The notes beneath the pieces were generated by a model. The model was not told the DNA's origin, ran no database searches, and saw only the letters and a program-made list of their open reading frames with translations. The position numbers were made by a program, and so were the translations under genes. This document shows positions 17,246 through 24,900 of a stretch of 64,000 nt of DNA, in pieces. How positions within the stretch are numbered: position 1 is the stretch's first letter; each line of letters starts with the position of its first letter. The DNA is from Caccousia sp900752115 (GTDB lineage Bacteria; Bacillota; Clostridia; Oscillospirales; Acutalibacteraceae), in the NCBI GenBank assembly GCA_902472225.1, contig CABRNB010000001.1, positions 1-64,000 on the forward strand, given 5' to 3'.

Positions 17246-18382
17246 TTGCTGAGCGAATTTTCATTTCTGATCGACGGGTTCCGGAATGTCACCTGGCAGA
17301 TGGTGCTCATGTGGGCGATCGGCGGACTGCTCATCTGGCTGGCAGTGAAAAAGGACTTTGAACCGACCCTTCTGCTGCCTATGGGCTTCGGCGCGATCCT
17401 CGTCAACCTCCCGCTTTCCGGCGTGGTAGGGGAGCACGGCATCATCACCTGGCTGTTTGAGAAGGGGATTAACGTCTATGAGGTTTTCCCGCTTGTGCTG
17501 TTTATCGGCATCGGCGCGATGATTGATTTCGGTCCTCTGCTTTCCAACCCGCGGATGCTTCTCTTCGGCGGAGCGGCGCAGTTCGGTATTTTCCTTACGG
17601 TTGTCCTTGCCGTCCTTCTCGGTTTTGACCTGAACGACGCAATGAGCGCCGGTATTATCGGCGCGGCAGACGGCCCGACCTCCATCATGGTGTCTCAGAA
17701 GCTCGCGAGCAATTATCAGGGCGCCATCGCGGTTGCGGCGTATTCGTACATGGCGCTCGTACCGGTCATCCAGCCGCTGTGCATCCGTCTCGTTACCACG
17801 AAGAAGGAGCGCATGATCCGGATGCCCTACAATCCTGCGAAGGTCAGCAAGACCACCCGCATCCTGTTCCCGATCATCGTCACCATTATTGCCGGCTTTA
17901 TTGCTCCCGATTCCGTGGCGCTCGTCGGCTTCCTGATGTTCGGCAACCTGATCCGTGAAAGCGGCTGCCTGGAGAGCCTGTCTCAGACGGCGCAGGGTCC
18001 GCTTGCAAACCTGATTACCATTTTCCTCGGCATCACGATTTCCTATCAGATGCGCGCAGAGGTATTTGTAACCTGGGGAACGGTAGTTGTCATGGCTCTC
18101 GGCCTGTTTGCCTTTATTTTCGATACCATCGGCGGCGTGCTCTTTGCCAAGCTGCTGAACCTCTTCCTGCCCAAGGACAAGAAGATCAATCCGATGGTCG
18201 GCGGCGCAGGTATTTCCGCGTTCCCGATGTCCGCCCGCGTCATTCAGAAAATGGCGCTGAAGGAGGATAACCAGAACCATCTGCTCATGCACGCGGTCGG
18301 CGCGAACGTTGCCGGCCAGATTGGTTCCGTTGTGGCCGGCGGTATTATTCTTTCGCTGGCTCCGCAGTTCCTCGGTATGTAA
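17246..18382 (+). CDS. Sodium-pumping decarboxylase beta subunit (OadB/GcdB/MmdB family)
   Basis: With the TTG at 17246 (AAAAGGAGAG upstream) the protein has 378 residues, the usual size of beta subunits, and about nine hydrophobic segments. The conserved ion-pathway motif GAADGPTSIMVSQKL holds the Asp essential for Na+ transport in OadB. The subunit couples decarboxylation of carboxybiotin to Na+ export. Whether the substrate is oxaloacetate, methylmalonyl-CoA or glutaconyl-CoA depends on the alpha subunit, which is not in this window. The longer frame from 17117 has no ribosome site. Confidence 0.93.
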   Translation: MLSEFSFLIDGFRNVTWQMVLMWAIGGLLIWLAVKKDFEPTLLLPMGFGAILVNLPLSGVVGEHGIITWLFEKGINVYEVFPLVLFIGIGAMIDFGPLLSNPRMLLFGGAAQFGIFLTVVLAVLLGFDLNDAMSAGIIGAADGPTSIMVSQKLASNYQGAIAVAAYSYMALVPVIQPLCIRLVTTKKERMIRMPYNPAKVSKTTRILFPIIVTIIAGFIAPDSVALVGFLMFGNLIRESGCLESLSQTAQGPLANLITIFLGITISYQMRAEVFVTWGTVVVMALGLFAFIFDTIGGVLFAKLLNLFLPKDKKINPMVGGAGISAFPMSARVIQKMALKEDNQNHLLMHAVGANVAGQIGSVVAGGIILSLAPQFLGM

Positions 18383-18401
18383 GGAAAGGATGGAGATATA
18401 G

Positions 18402-18596
18402 ATGATGAACAATCTCTTTTTTACCGCGTCCGTCCTTTTTCAGAGTCTGCTCGGTGACGTGACGGACCAGGAAGTTTTGGATTCCCTCAAGCTCATGGGC
18501 TTCGGTATGCTCGGTATTCTGATTGTGATGGTGCTCATCTGGGTCGTAATTGCCGTGCTCAACCGCGTTTCCTCCGGAAAGAAAGAGGAGAAATAA
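18402..18596 (+). CDS. OadG-like gamma subunit of a Na+-pumping decarboxylase
   Basis: This 64-residue protein has one membrane segment (GMLGILIVMVLIWVVIAVLN) after a short N-terminal region and a charged C-terminal tail (SSGKKEEK), the plan of OadG subunits that stabilise the complex. It lies 19 bases behind the beta-subunit gene. The tail is shorter than that of oxaloacetate decarboxylase gamma subunits, resembling those of methylmalonyl- or glutaconyl-CoA decarboxylases. Confidence 0.85.
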   Translation: MMNNLFFTASVLFQSLLGDVTDQEVLDSLKLMGFGMLGILIVMVLIWVVIAVLNRVSSGKKEEK

Positions 18597-18649
18597 GCAA
18601 CGCAATCCGGCCGCGGCCGGAGAATACAGAACAAGAGGAGAGACTCTCA

Positions 18650-20086
18650 ATGGCTGAACAGAAAAAAATGGTCGAAGCCATCACTCCCATGGAGGAGGAC
18701 TTCGCTCAGTGGTACACCGACATCGTGAAAAAAGCGGAGCTGATGGATTATTCCAGCGTGCGCGGCTGCATGGTCATTGAGCCATACGGCTACGCCATTT
18801 GGGAGAACATCACCCATTTCCTCGACGCCCGCTTCAAGGAGCTGGGGCATGAGAATGTGTCGATGCCTCTGTTCATCCCGGAGAGCCTCCTGCAGAAGGA
18901 GAAGGATCACGTCGAGGGCTTTGCCCCCGAGGTGGCCTGGGTCACCATGGGCGGCTCCGAGAAGCTCGAGGAGCGCCTCTGCGTGCGTCCTACCTCTGAG
19001 ACGCTGTTCTGCGATCACTATGCCCGTGTGATCCACTCCTGGCGCGACCTGCCGAAGCTGTACAACCAGTGGTGCAGCGTTGTTCGCTGGGAAAAGACGA
19101 CCCGCCCCTTCCTGCGCAGTGTGGAGTTCCACTGGCAGGAGGGCCATACCATGCACGAAACGGCCGAGGAGGCCATGCAGGAGACGGAGCAGATGCTCCG
19201 TGTGTATGCCGATTTCTGCGAGCAGCAGCTTGCGATTCCGGTTGTGAAGGGCCGCAAGACCGACAAGGAAAAGTTTGCCGGTGCGGAGGCTACCTACACC
19301 ATTGAGGCTATGATGCACGACGGCAAGGCTTTGCAGAGCGGTACCAGCCATTATTTCGGCGACGGCTTTGCCCGCGCTTTCAACGTGACCTTCCAGGGCC
19401 GTGACAATAAGCCGCAGTATCCGCATCAGACCTCCTGGGGGATGAGCACCCGCATCATCGGCGGTATCATCATGACCCACGGCGATGACAACGGCCTTGT
19501 TCTGCCGCCTGCCGTCGCTCCGATTCAGGTCGTTGTTCTGCCGATCGCCCAGCACAAGCCCGGTGTTCTTGACAAGGCCGCCGAATTGCGCGATCGTTTG
19601 AAGAAATCCTTCCGCGTCAAGCTCGACGACAGCGAGCAGAGCCCCGGCTGGAAGTTTGCCCAGTATGAGATGAAGGGCGTTCCGCTCCGTCTGGAGATTG
19701 GTCCGAAGGATATTGAGAAGAATCAGTGTGTTCTTGTGCGCCGCACGGATCGTGAGAAGCTCTTCGTTTCCCTCGATAACCTCGAGGAGGCCATTCAGGA
19801 GCAGCTCTCCATCGTGCGCCGGCAGATGTTTGACAAGGCCCTTGCCCGCCGCGAGTCCATGACCTATGAGGCCCGCACTCTCGACGAGTTGATCGACATC
19901 GCCGCCAACAAACCCGGCCTCATCAAGGCTATGTGGTGCGGTGACGAGGCCTGCGAGCAGAAGCTTAAGGACGATGCAGGCGTTTCTTCCCGCTGCATCC
20001 CCTTTGAGCAGGAGCACCTCTCCGATGTCTGCGTCTGCTGCGGCAAGCCCGCCAAATCCATGGTTTACTGGGGCAAAGCCTATTAA
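18650..20086 (+). CDS. proS: Prolyl-tRNA synthetase (archaeal/eukaryotic type)
   Basis: A 478-residue class II synthetase lacking the bacterial editing insertion. Motif 2 is visible as RWEKTTRPFLRSVEF, followed by HWQEGHTMHETAEEA; motif 3 lies in GMSTRIIGGIIMTHGDDNGL. The C-terminal anticodon-binding domain is followed by a cysteine-bearing extension (CGDEACEQK and CVCCGKP) that ends in the family-typical aromatic Tyr (WGKAY). It charges tRNA-Pro. AGAGGAG precedes the ATG. This shorter type is common in clostridia. Confidence 0.96.
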   Translation: MAEQKKMVEAITPMEEDFAQWYTDIVKKAELMDYSSVRGCMVIEPYGYAIWENITHFLDARFKELGHENVSMPLFIPESLLQKEKDHVEGFAPEVAWVTMGGSEKLEERLCVRPTSETLFCDHYARVIHSWRDLPKLYNQWCSVVRWEKTTRPFLRSVEFHWQEGHTMHETAEEAMQETEQMLRVYADFCEQQLAIPVVKGRKTDKEKFAGAEATYTIEAMMHDGKALQSGTSHYFGDGFARAFNVTFQGRDNKPQYPHQTSWGMSTRIIGGIIMTHGDDNGLVLPPAVAPIQVVVLPIAQHKPGVLDKAAELRDRLKKSFRVKLDDSEQSPGWKFAQYEMKGVPLRLEIGPKDIEKNQCVLVRRTDREKLFVSLDNLEEAIQEQLSIVRRQMFDKALARRESMTYEARTLDELIDIAANKPGLIKAMWCGDEACEQKLKDDAGVSSRCIPFEQEHLSDVCVCCGKPAKSMVYWGKAY

Positions 20087-20111
20087 GCAGACTGAGTCTG
20101 CTTGCATTTCG

Positions 20112-20171
20112 CGCCTGCGGCGGGCACTTCGCGCATCGGCACGCCTGCGGCGGGCATTTCGCGCACCGGCA
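20112..20171. repeat. Two tandem 30-base repeats after proS
   Basis: CGCCTGCGGCGGGCAC-type units at 20112-20141 and 20142-20171 are adjacent 30-base copies differing at two positions. The preceding GCATTTCGCG at about 20104 and the following CGGCAGGC look like partial copies. They lie between proS and its terminator and code for nothing apparent. Confidence 0.8.
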
Positions 20172-20205
20172 GGCAAGCCTGCCGTTATCCTCACAGCTGA
20201 AAATC

Positions 20206-20238
20206 GGCCCCTCTGCGATCTCGCGCAGAGGGGCCTTT
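20206..20238 (+). terminator. proS terminator
   Basis: GGCCCCTCTGCG-ATCT-CGCGCAGAGGGGCC followed by TTT is a strong hairpin with a short T run, about 120 bases after proS. Confidence 0.75.
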
Positions 20239-20309
20239 GCTATGCGGCCCGCGCTGCATCCACGGTGCGGGAGGGGCAATCGAACTGCTCCGCGCTTGCG
20301 TTTTTAGGT

Positions 20310-20933
20310 TTACTCCTCCTCGAAATACAGCCCTTCAAAAAACGACGCGAGGCGCTTTGCTTCACCCTTTGTAAGGTTTTCCGGAACCTCGAAGCGCACA
20401 GTGAAGTCGCGGCGAAGAGGGTAGCTCACAGGGATCGTTTTCTGCACTCCGAGGGCAGGGCTTTCTTTTCCGAACGCGAGCGCCTCGATCTCCTCGTAAT
20501 GCCGGCTGACATCTGCTGCTGTCTGGTGTGCCTTGAGCGACGAACGCAGCGCCATGGACAGATCGGAGCGTGAAACGTTTTTAAGCCATTTCACTTTCCT
20601 TTGGTGGGGATACCCCTCACTGCACAGAGCCGCGCTAAACGTGTAATCTCCCGTCACCTCGGCGAAGAAAATGTCCTCCCCGTCCGGCACAAGAAGCAAA
20701 TCGCCTTTCTGCATCCGGTTGACGAAGATATCCGCCGTGGCATATGAGCTGCCGAGCCGGTTTCCCGTCAGCCTGTATGGCTCCCCGCTGATCAGCACCT
20801 TGAGCTCTTCCTTTGTCTTTCCGCTCAGATCGCCGAGCGCGGGCCACCCAATTCCAACGAGAGAATCGCGGCGAAACTCCGCCAGCCTCTTGATATTGTC
20901 CGGATAGGGTCTCAAAATCCATGCCTGCTTCAT
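20310..20933 (-). CDS. Stand-alone Mrr N-terminal-like (modified-DNA reader?) protein
   Basis: The start at 20933 gives 207 residues beginning MKQAWILRPYPDN. The order RDSLVGIGWPALGDL, MQKGDLLLVPDG, FAEVTGDYTF, YPHQRKVKWL then VSRSDLS and SLKAHQT matches, from memory of the family, the N-terminal domain of Mrr-like restriction proteins, thought to be a PUA/EVE-like fold that recognises modified DNA. The usual PD-(D/E)xK nuclease domain is absent; residues 150-207 show no nuclease motif. It stands alone, with a strong promoter and operator-like repeats upstream. Assignment to the fold is fairly good; function is unknown. Confidence 0.65.
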   Translation of the reverse strand: MKQAWILRPYPDNIKRLAEFRRDSLVGIGWPALGDLSGKTKEELKVLISGEPYRLTGNRLGSSYATADIFVNRMQKGDLLLVPDGEDIFFAEVTGDYTFSAALCSEGYPHQRKVKWLKNVSRSDLSMALRSSLKAHQTAADVSRHYEEIEALAFGKESPALGVQKTIPVSYPLRRDFTVRFEVPENLTKGEAKRLASFFEGLYFEEE

Positions 20934-20950
20934 AAAATCCGCCCCTTTCA

Positions 20951-21040
20951 ATAACATATGAATAAGATATGATGTTGAAAACAGCATAGCACGAACCGCT
21001 CTGTTTGTCAAGAAACAATTTCATATCTTTATCATATCTT
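20951..21040 (-). promoter_or_regulatory. Promoter flanked by AAGATATGA operator-like repeats
   Basis: On the minus strand TTGACA (21006-21011) and TATGCT (20983-20988) are 17 bases apart. The motif AAGATATGA (or its complement) occurs twice upstream in direct orientation (21021-21040) and once inverted downstream (20964-20973), beside an ATATG/CATAT-rich palindrome. A further TATCTTGAAGATA palindrome overlaps 21034-21047. This suggests tight repression of the Mrr-N-like gene. The rest of the 355-base gap, 20934-21288, holds only this and the next promoter. Confidence 0.7.
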
Positions 21041-21181
21041 GAAGATAAGTATAATGTGGAGTGAAGGAGAGCCTCCGTCTTGCCGGCGCGTTCATGTAGA
21101 ATGGGGATCCTGGCAAGTTTGCCCTGCTGGGCAGTGGGACAAGGTCACAGCCGGGAATTGGAAAAAGGCTTCAAATTGTTC

Positions 21182-21209
21182 TTGTCTCTTTTCGGATTTA
21201 TGATATAAT
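21182..21209 (+). promoter_or_regulatory. Promoter of the sensory-hydrogenase operon
   Basis: TTGTCT (21182-21187), a 16-base spacer and TATAAT (21204-21209) lie about 80 bases before the first DRTGG gene. Confidence 0.65.
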
Positions 21210-21288
21210 AATTACCAACACAGATCGCCAGAAAATAATTTGAAATTAAAGAAAAACTGGCGATATTCTGCAAAATGGAGGAGCCAAT

Positions 21289-21639
21289 ATGACGGTAAAA
21301 GAGGTTGTACGCATCCTGAACGCCACGGTTCTGGTAGATGGAGATATGGAGACGGAGATCAAAACCGCCTGCGGAAGCGATATGATGAGCGATGTGCTGG
21401 CCTTCGTCAAGGATCAGGCGCTGCTGCTCACCGGTCTGTGCAACCCCCAGGTGATCCGTACGGCAGAAATGATGGATATGCGCTGTGTTGTGTTTGTGCG
21501 GGGCAAGGACATCGACGAGTCTGTCAAGGATCTGGCGCGTACGCGCGACATCATTGTACTGAAAACGGATTACCGGATGTTTACCGCCTGCGGACTGCTG
21601 TTTGCCGGAGGATTGCGCGGGGAGTGTGAGGAGACATGA
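21289..21639 (+). CDS. DRTGG domain-containing protein
   Basis: The 116-residue protein matches the DRTGG domain found near hydrogenase genes: MTVKEVVRILNATVL, a central GSDMMSDVL with acidic pocket, and LARTRDIIVLKTDYRMFTACGLLFAGG. DRTGG modules are related to HPr-kinase N-terminal and CBS-linked regulatory domains; the ligand is unknown. It is the first gene of a five-gene run and overlaps the next by four bases. Confidence 0.88.
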   Translation: MTVKEVVRILNATVLVDGDMETEIKTACGSDMMSDVLAFVKDQALLLTGLCNPQVIRTAEMMDMRCVVFVRGKDIDESVKDLARTRDIIVLKTDYRMFTACGLLFAGGLRGECEET

Positions 21640-22055
21640 GTACACTGACGCTGCGCTACGAAGTGCCCGGCGATGATTTTACCCGGGCGGGGGAGGCCTC
21701 GAGCGACGTCAAGCGAAAACTCAAGCAGCTTGGCTACAACCCGGAGGCGATCCGCAAGGTGGCGATTGCAATGTATGAAGGGGAGATCAATATGGTGATC
21801 CACGCCGGAGGCGGGGAGGCTACCGTGGATATCGACCCAAAGCAGGTTAAAATTGTCCTGACGGATCACGGTCCCGGCATTCCGGACGTGGAGAAGGCGA
21901 TGCAGGAGGGCTGGAGCACTGCGCCTGATAACGTGCGCAATCTTGGCTTCGGCGCGGGGATGGGCCTTCCGAACATCAAAAAATATACCGACGAGCTCCG
22001 CATTGACACCAAAGTAGGGGAGGGAACCTCTCTTTATATGACGGTGTTTGCCTGA
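21636..22055 (+). CDS. Anti-sigma-factor-like ATP-binding protein
   Basis: A 139-residue single-domain GHKL ATPase: the N box EGEINMVIHAGG, the G1 box VLTDHGPGIPDVEKA, and G2 as GFGAGMGLPNIKKY. It resembles RsbW/SpoIIAB kinases but has no sigma factor or anti-sigma antagonist next to it. Family members between DRTGG and hydrogenase-like genes are frequent in clostridia, and probably serve the hydrogenase sensor. The start overlaps the preceding gene (ATGA). Confidence 0.9.
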   Translation: MSTLTLRYEVPGDDFTRAGEASSDVKRKLKQLGYNPEAIRKVAIAMYEGEINMVIHAGGGEATVDIDPKQVKIVLTDHGPGIPDVEKAMQEGWSTAPDNVRNLGFGAGMGLPNIKKYTDELRIDTKVGEGTSLYMTVFA

Positions 22056-22083
22056 GGGAGCTGCAGGAGAGGGGTATCCTCAA

Positions 22084-23394
22084 GTGGAACGTTTTTTTCA
22101 TTCTGTGACGCTCGACAGCGATCGGTGCATGGGCTGTACGAACTGCATTAAGCGGTGCCCCACGGAGGCCATCCGTGTGCGCGAGGGTAAGGCGTGCATC
22201 ATCTCCGAGCGCTGCATTGACTGCGGCGAGTGTATCCGCGTTTGTCCGCACCATGCCAAGCGCGCGCAGTATGATCCGCTGTCCGTTATTCATGCTTTTG
22301 ATTATAAAATCGCATTGCCCGCCCCGACGCTGTACGGGCAGTTTAATAATCTCGACGATATTGATATTGTTCTCACCGGGCTCAAGCGTCTCGGTTTTGA
22401 CGATGTTTTTGAGGTTTCGCGTGCGGCGGAGCTGATTTCCGAGGCGACGCGCCGTCTGATGCGGGAGGGAAAACTTCGCCTGCCGGTCATCAGCTCGGCA
22501 TGTCCGGCTGTGGTGCGTTTGATCCGCGTGCGTTTCCCGGATTTGTGCGATCATGTTCTGCCGCTGGCTTCCCCGATGGAGTATGCTGCCCGTTTGGCAA
22601 AGGATGAGGCGGAGAAGCGTACCGGCCTGCCGCGCGAAAAAATAGGCGCGTTTTTCCTCACACCCTGTCCGGCGAAGGTGACGGATGTGCGTGTCCCTCT
22701 CAATTTCGAACGGTCCGAAGTGGACGGGGCTATCGCGATCAGTGAGATTTTCCCGAAGCTTACGGAGAAGATGGAGCATCTTGACGCTGCCGAGCCGCTG
22801 CAGAGCTCGGGGGTGATCGGTGTAAGCTGGGCTTCGAGCGGCGGGGAAAGTGCGGCTCTCCTCAACGACAAGTATCTTGCTGCCGACGGTGTGGAAAATG
22901 TGATCCGCGTGCTGGAGGAGCTCGAGGATGAACGGATTCGCGAGCTGGAATTCATTGAACTCAACGCCTGTGCGGGCGGCTGCGTGGGAGGCGTGCTCAC
23001 CGTTGAAAACGCCTATGTGGCGAAAGCGCGTCTGCAGAGGCTGCGCCGCTATCTGCCGGTTTCGCGTAATCATTTTGACCGGGAGGTGCCGCGTGAGCTG
23101 CGCTGGCAGACGGAACTTGAATACGCTCCGGTGCTCAAACTTTCCGACGATATGGAGCGTGCGCTGCAGATGATGTCCGACATTGACCGCATTTGCGAGA
23201 GCTTCCCCGGTCTTGACTGTGGTTCCTGCGGTGCGCCGTCGTGCCGCTCGCTGGCGGAGGATGTTGTCAAGGGTGAGGCAAAAGAAAGTGACTGCATCTT
23301 TGTGCTTCGCGAGGAAATTCGCTCCATGGCGAACGTTCTTGGTGCAATGGGAGGCCACGGTGCGGGAGAAAAAGGAAGGGGAAAACCGAAATGA
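22084..23394 (+). CDS. Putative sensory [FeFe]-hydrogenase-like iron-sulfur protein
   Basis: The GTG at 22084 behind GGAGAGG gives 436 residues. Residues 15-58 hold two 4Fe-4S sites (CMGCTNCIKRCP, CIDCGECIRVCP). The H-cluster domain is present in reduced form: the four cluster cysteines can be placed at C140 (SSACPAVV), C195 (TPCPAK), C296 and C300 (NACAGGCVGG), but the catalytic TSCCP cysteine is replaced by Ala and the GGGQP tail is altered. The C-terminus carries a further cysteine set (LDCGSCGAPSCRSL) of the PF04060 type. There is no PAS domain. It resembles the group D, presumed sensory, hydrogenases rather than a catalytic enzyme. Confidence 0.8.
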   Translation: MERFFHSVTLDSDRCMGCTNCIKRCPTEAIRVREGKACIISERCIDCGECIRVCPHHAKRAQYDPLSVIHAFDYKIALPAPTLYGQFNNLDDIDIVLTGLKRLGFDDVFEVSRAAELISEATRRLMREGKLRLPVISSACPAVVRLIRVRFPDLCDHVLPLASPMEYAARLAKDEAEKRTGLPREKIGAFFLTPCPAKVTDVRVPLNFERSEVDGAIAISEIFPKLTEKMEHLDAAEPLQSSGVIGVSWASSGGESAALLNDKYLAADGVENVIRVLEELEDERIRELEFIELNACAGGCVGGVLTVENAYVAKARLQRLRRYLPVSRNHFDREVPRELRWQTELEYAPVLKLSDDMERALQMMSDIDRICESFPGLDCGSCGAPSCRSLAEDVVKGEAKESDCIFVLREEIRSMANVLGAMGGHGAGEKGRGKPK

Positions 23395-23729
23395 CGGTTC
23401 AGGAGTTGGCGAACCGCCTTGGGGCGGAAATTCTTGTGGAAGGCGATCTCACCCGCACGGTGGAAACGGCCTACGTCGGCGATCTGCTCAGCTGGGTTAT
23501 GGCCCGGCTGCCCGAGGGAGCGGCCTGGATGACGGTGATGGGAAACCTCAACGCCGTCGCCGTTTGCTCTCTCAAGGATGGGGCGTGTATTTTGCTGACG
23601 GAGAGCGCGGCGCTTGATGACAACGCGCGGCAGCGCGCCGGAATGGAGGAAATTCCCATTCTGCGTGTGGCGGAGGGAAGTTATCAGACGGCTTTGCGCG
23701 TTGCGGCGCTTTTGGGGGAGACGGCGTGA
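23391..23729 (+). CDS. DRTGG domain-containing protein (second copy)
   Basis: A 112-residue paralogue of the first gene in this run (MTVQELANRLGAEIL versus MTVKEVVRILNATVL), with the weak middle segment SLKDGACILLTESA. It overlaps the sensor gene and the PHP gene by four bases each, so the five genes are translationally linked. Two DRTGG proteins may act as a heteromeric ligand sensor; that is inference. Confidence 0.88.
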   Translation: MTVQELANRLGAEILVEGDLTRTVETAYVGDLLSWVMARLPEGAAWMTVMGNLNAVAVCSLKDGACILLTESAALDDNARQRAGMEEIPILRVAEGSYQTALRVAALLGETA

Positions 23730-24496
23730 GATTGTTTTATGATCTGCATCTGCACTCCTGCCTGTCCCCGTGCGGGAGCGACGAGATGACGCCGAACAAT
23801 CTGGTGAATATGGCGGCTTTGCTGGGATTTCAGATGATTGCCGTCACCGATCACAACGCCTGCGGCAATGCCGGGGCCGCCGTTGAGGCGGGCCGGGCCG
23901 CGGGCCTTGTTGTTGTGCCCGGAATGGAGCTTTGTACTGCGGAGGAGGCGCATGTGGTGTGCCTGTTTCCGACGGTTGCCGCGGCGGAGGAGTTTGAGGC
24001 GATCGTCGTCCGGCACAGTCCGCCGCTCAGAAACAGGCCGGAAATTTTTGGCCGTCAGCTGCGCAGGGACGCGCTGGATGAGGTCGTGGGGGAGGAGGAG
24101 CGCATGCTGCTTGCCGCCTCTCTGCTGAGTGTGGAGGAAGCAGCCGTGCAGGTTCGTTCGCTTGGCGGCGCAGCCTTTCCTGCTCATGTGGACCGGGATT
24201 CCTACAGTTTGATCGCGAGTCTCGGCGCAATTCCGCCCGAACCGGGCTTCCGTGCGGCGGAGATCAGTCCTGCCGGAGATCCTCGCGCTATGCTGAAAAT
24301 GCATCCGGAGCTTTGCGGCATGCTTCTTCCGATGAATTCGGACGCTCATTATCTGGAAAACATGCCGGATCCGTGCGCCTGGATGGAGCTGCCGGAAGCT
24401 TCGCCGGAAGCCCTGATCGCGGCGCTCAACGGAGAAATCCGCGTGCCGTGGTACAGGCCGGGGCGTACTGCAGACGGCCTTTCCTGGGAGTGCTGA
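23726..24496 (+). CDS. PHP domain-containing phosphoesterase
   Basis: A 256-residue metal-dependent PHP protein starting at GTG 23726. Metal ligands are seen in YDLHLHSCLSPCGSDEM, VTDHNACGNA, PGMELCTAEEAHVV, FPAHVDRDSY and NSDAHYLEN. These proteins hydrolyse phosphoesters, sometimes nucleotides; the substrate is not known for the hydrogenase-linked subgroup. It is the last gene of the run before the Rex-operator region. Confidence 0.9.
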   Translation: MRLFYDLHLHSCLSPCGSDEMTPNNLVNMAALLGFQMIAVTDHNACGNAGAAVEAGRAAGLVVVPGMELCTAEEAHVVCLFPTVAAAEEFEAIVVRHSPPLRNRPEIFGRQLRRDALDEVVGEEERMLLAASLLSVEEAAVQVRSLGGAAFPAHVDRDSYSLIASLGAIPPEPGFRAAEISPAGDPRAMLKMHPELCGMLLPMNSDAHYLENMPDPCAWMELPEASPEALIAALNGEIRVPWYRPGRTADGLSWEC

Positions 24497-24552
24497 AATA
24501 AAATACAAAAACAGATAAAAATGAATAAAAATTCAATTTATATTGCCTATAA

Positions 24553-24570
24553 TCGTTAAATAATTAACGA
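24553..24570. promoter_or_regulatory. Rex operator 1
   Basis: TCGTTAA-ATAA-TTAACGA is a perfect palindrome except in the central four bases and fits the Rex consensus TTGTTAA-N4-TTAACAA with one symmetric change per half. Rex represses fermentation and hydrogenase genes of Firmicutes and lets go when NADH is high. Confidence 0.75.
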
Positions 24571-24703
24571 TCCAGAATGGCGATTTTTGGCTATGAATTT
24601 TATCAATTGGATGGAAAATGGCTTAAATTCGAAACTCTTTTTTACCGAAAGAGGAAATCGATAGTTTTTGTACTGAATGAGACAAAATAAACTCTATCTC
24701 TAA

Positions 24704-24721
24704 TCGTTAATATTTTAACGA
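24704..24721. promoter_or_regulatory. Rex operator 2
   Basis: TCGTTAA-TATT-TTAACGA is a second copy, 151 bases downstream of the first, with identical half sites and a different centre. Conservation of the halves but not of the centre is the pattern expected of a dimer-binding site. Confidence 0.75.
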
Positions 24722-24900
24722 AAAAGTGATTATCTTTTGAGTAAAACTTACATAAAGTTCTGGATTTTGTGGAGACGGTATGTTATACTGTACCATGTAA
24801 AATAAGTCGGAATGTGGCTGTTACCCCCTAAACGGCGCCGCACTTCCGTTTTACGAAATTCGCAACACCAACGCAATGCAACAATCAGGGAGGAAAGAGA

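Larger units (their letters stand above)
24497..24900 (+). promoter_or_regulatory. Rex-controlled regulatory region of the hydrogenase operon
   Basis: This 404-base AT-rich gap separates the sensor genes from hydC. It contains two 18-base palindromes listed separately and, at 24784-24789, a TATACT box preceded by TG (extended -10) that could be the hydC promoter. I see no terminator after the PHP gene. Confidence 0.6.
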
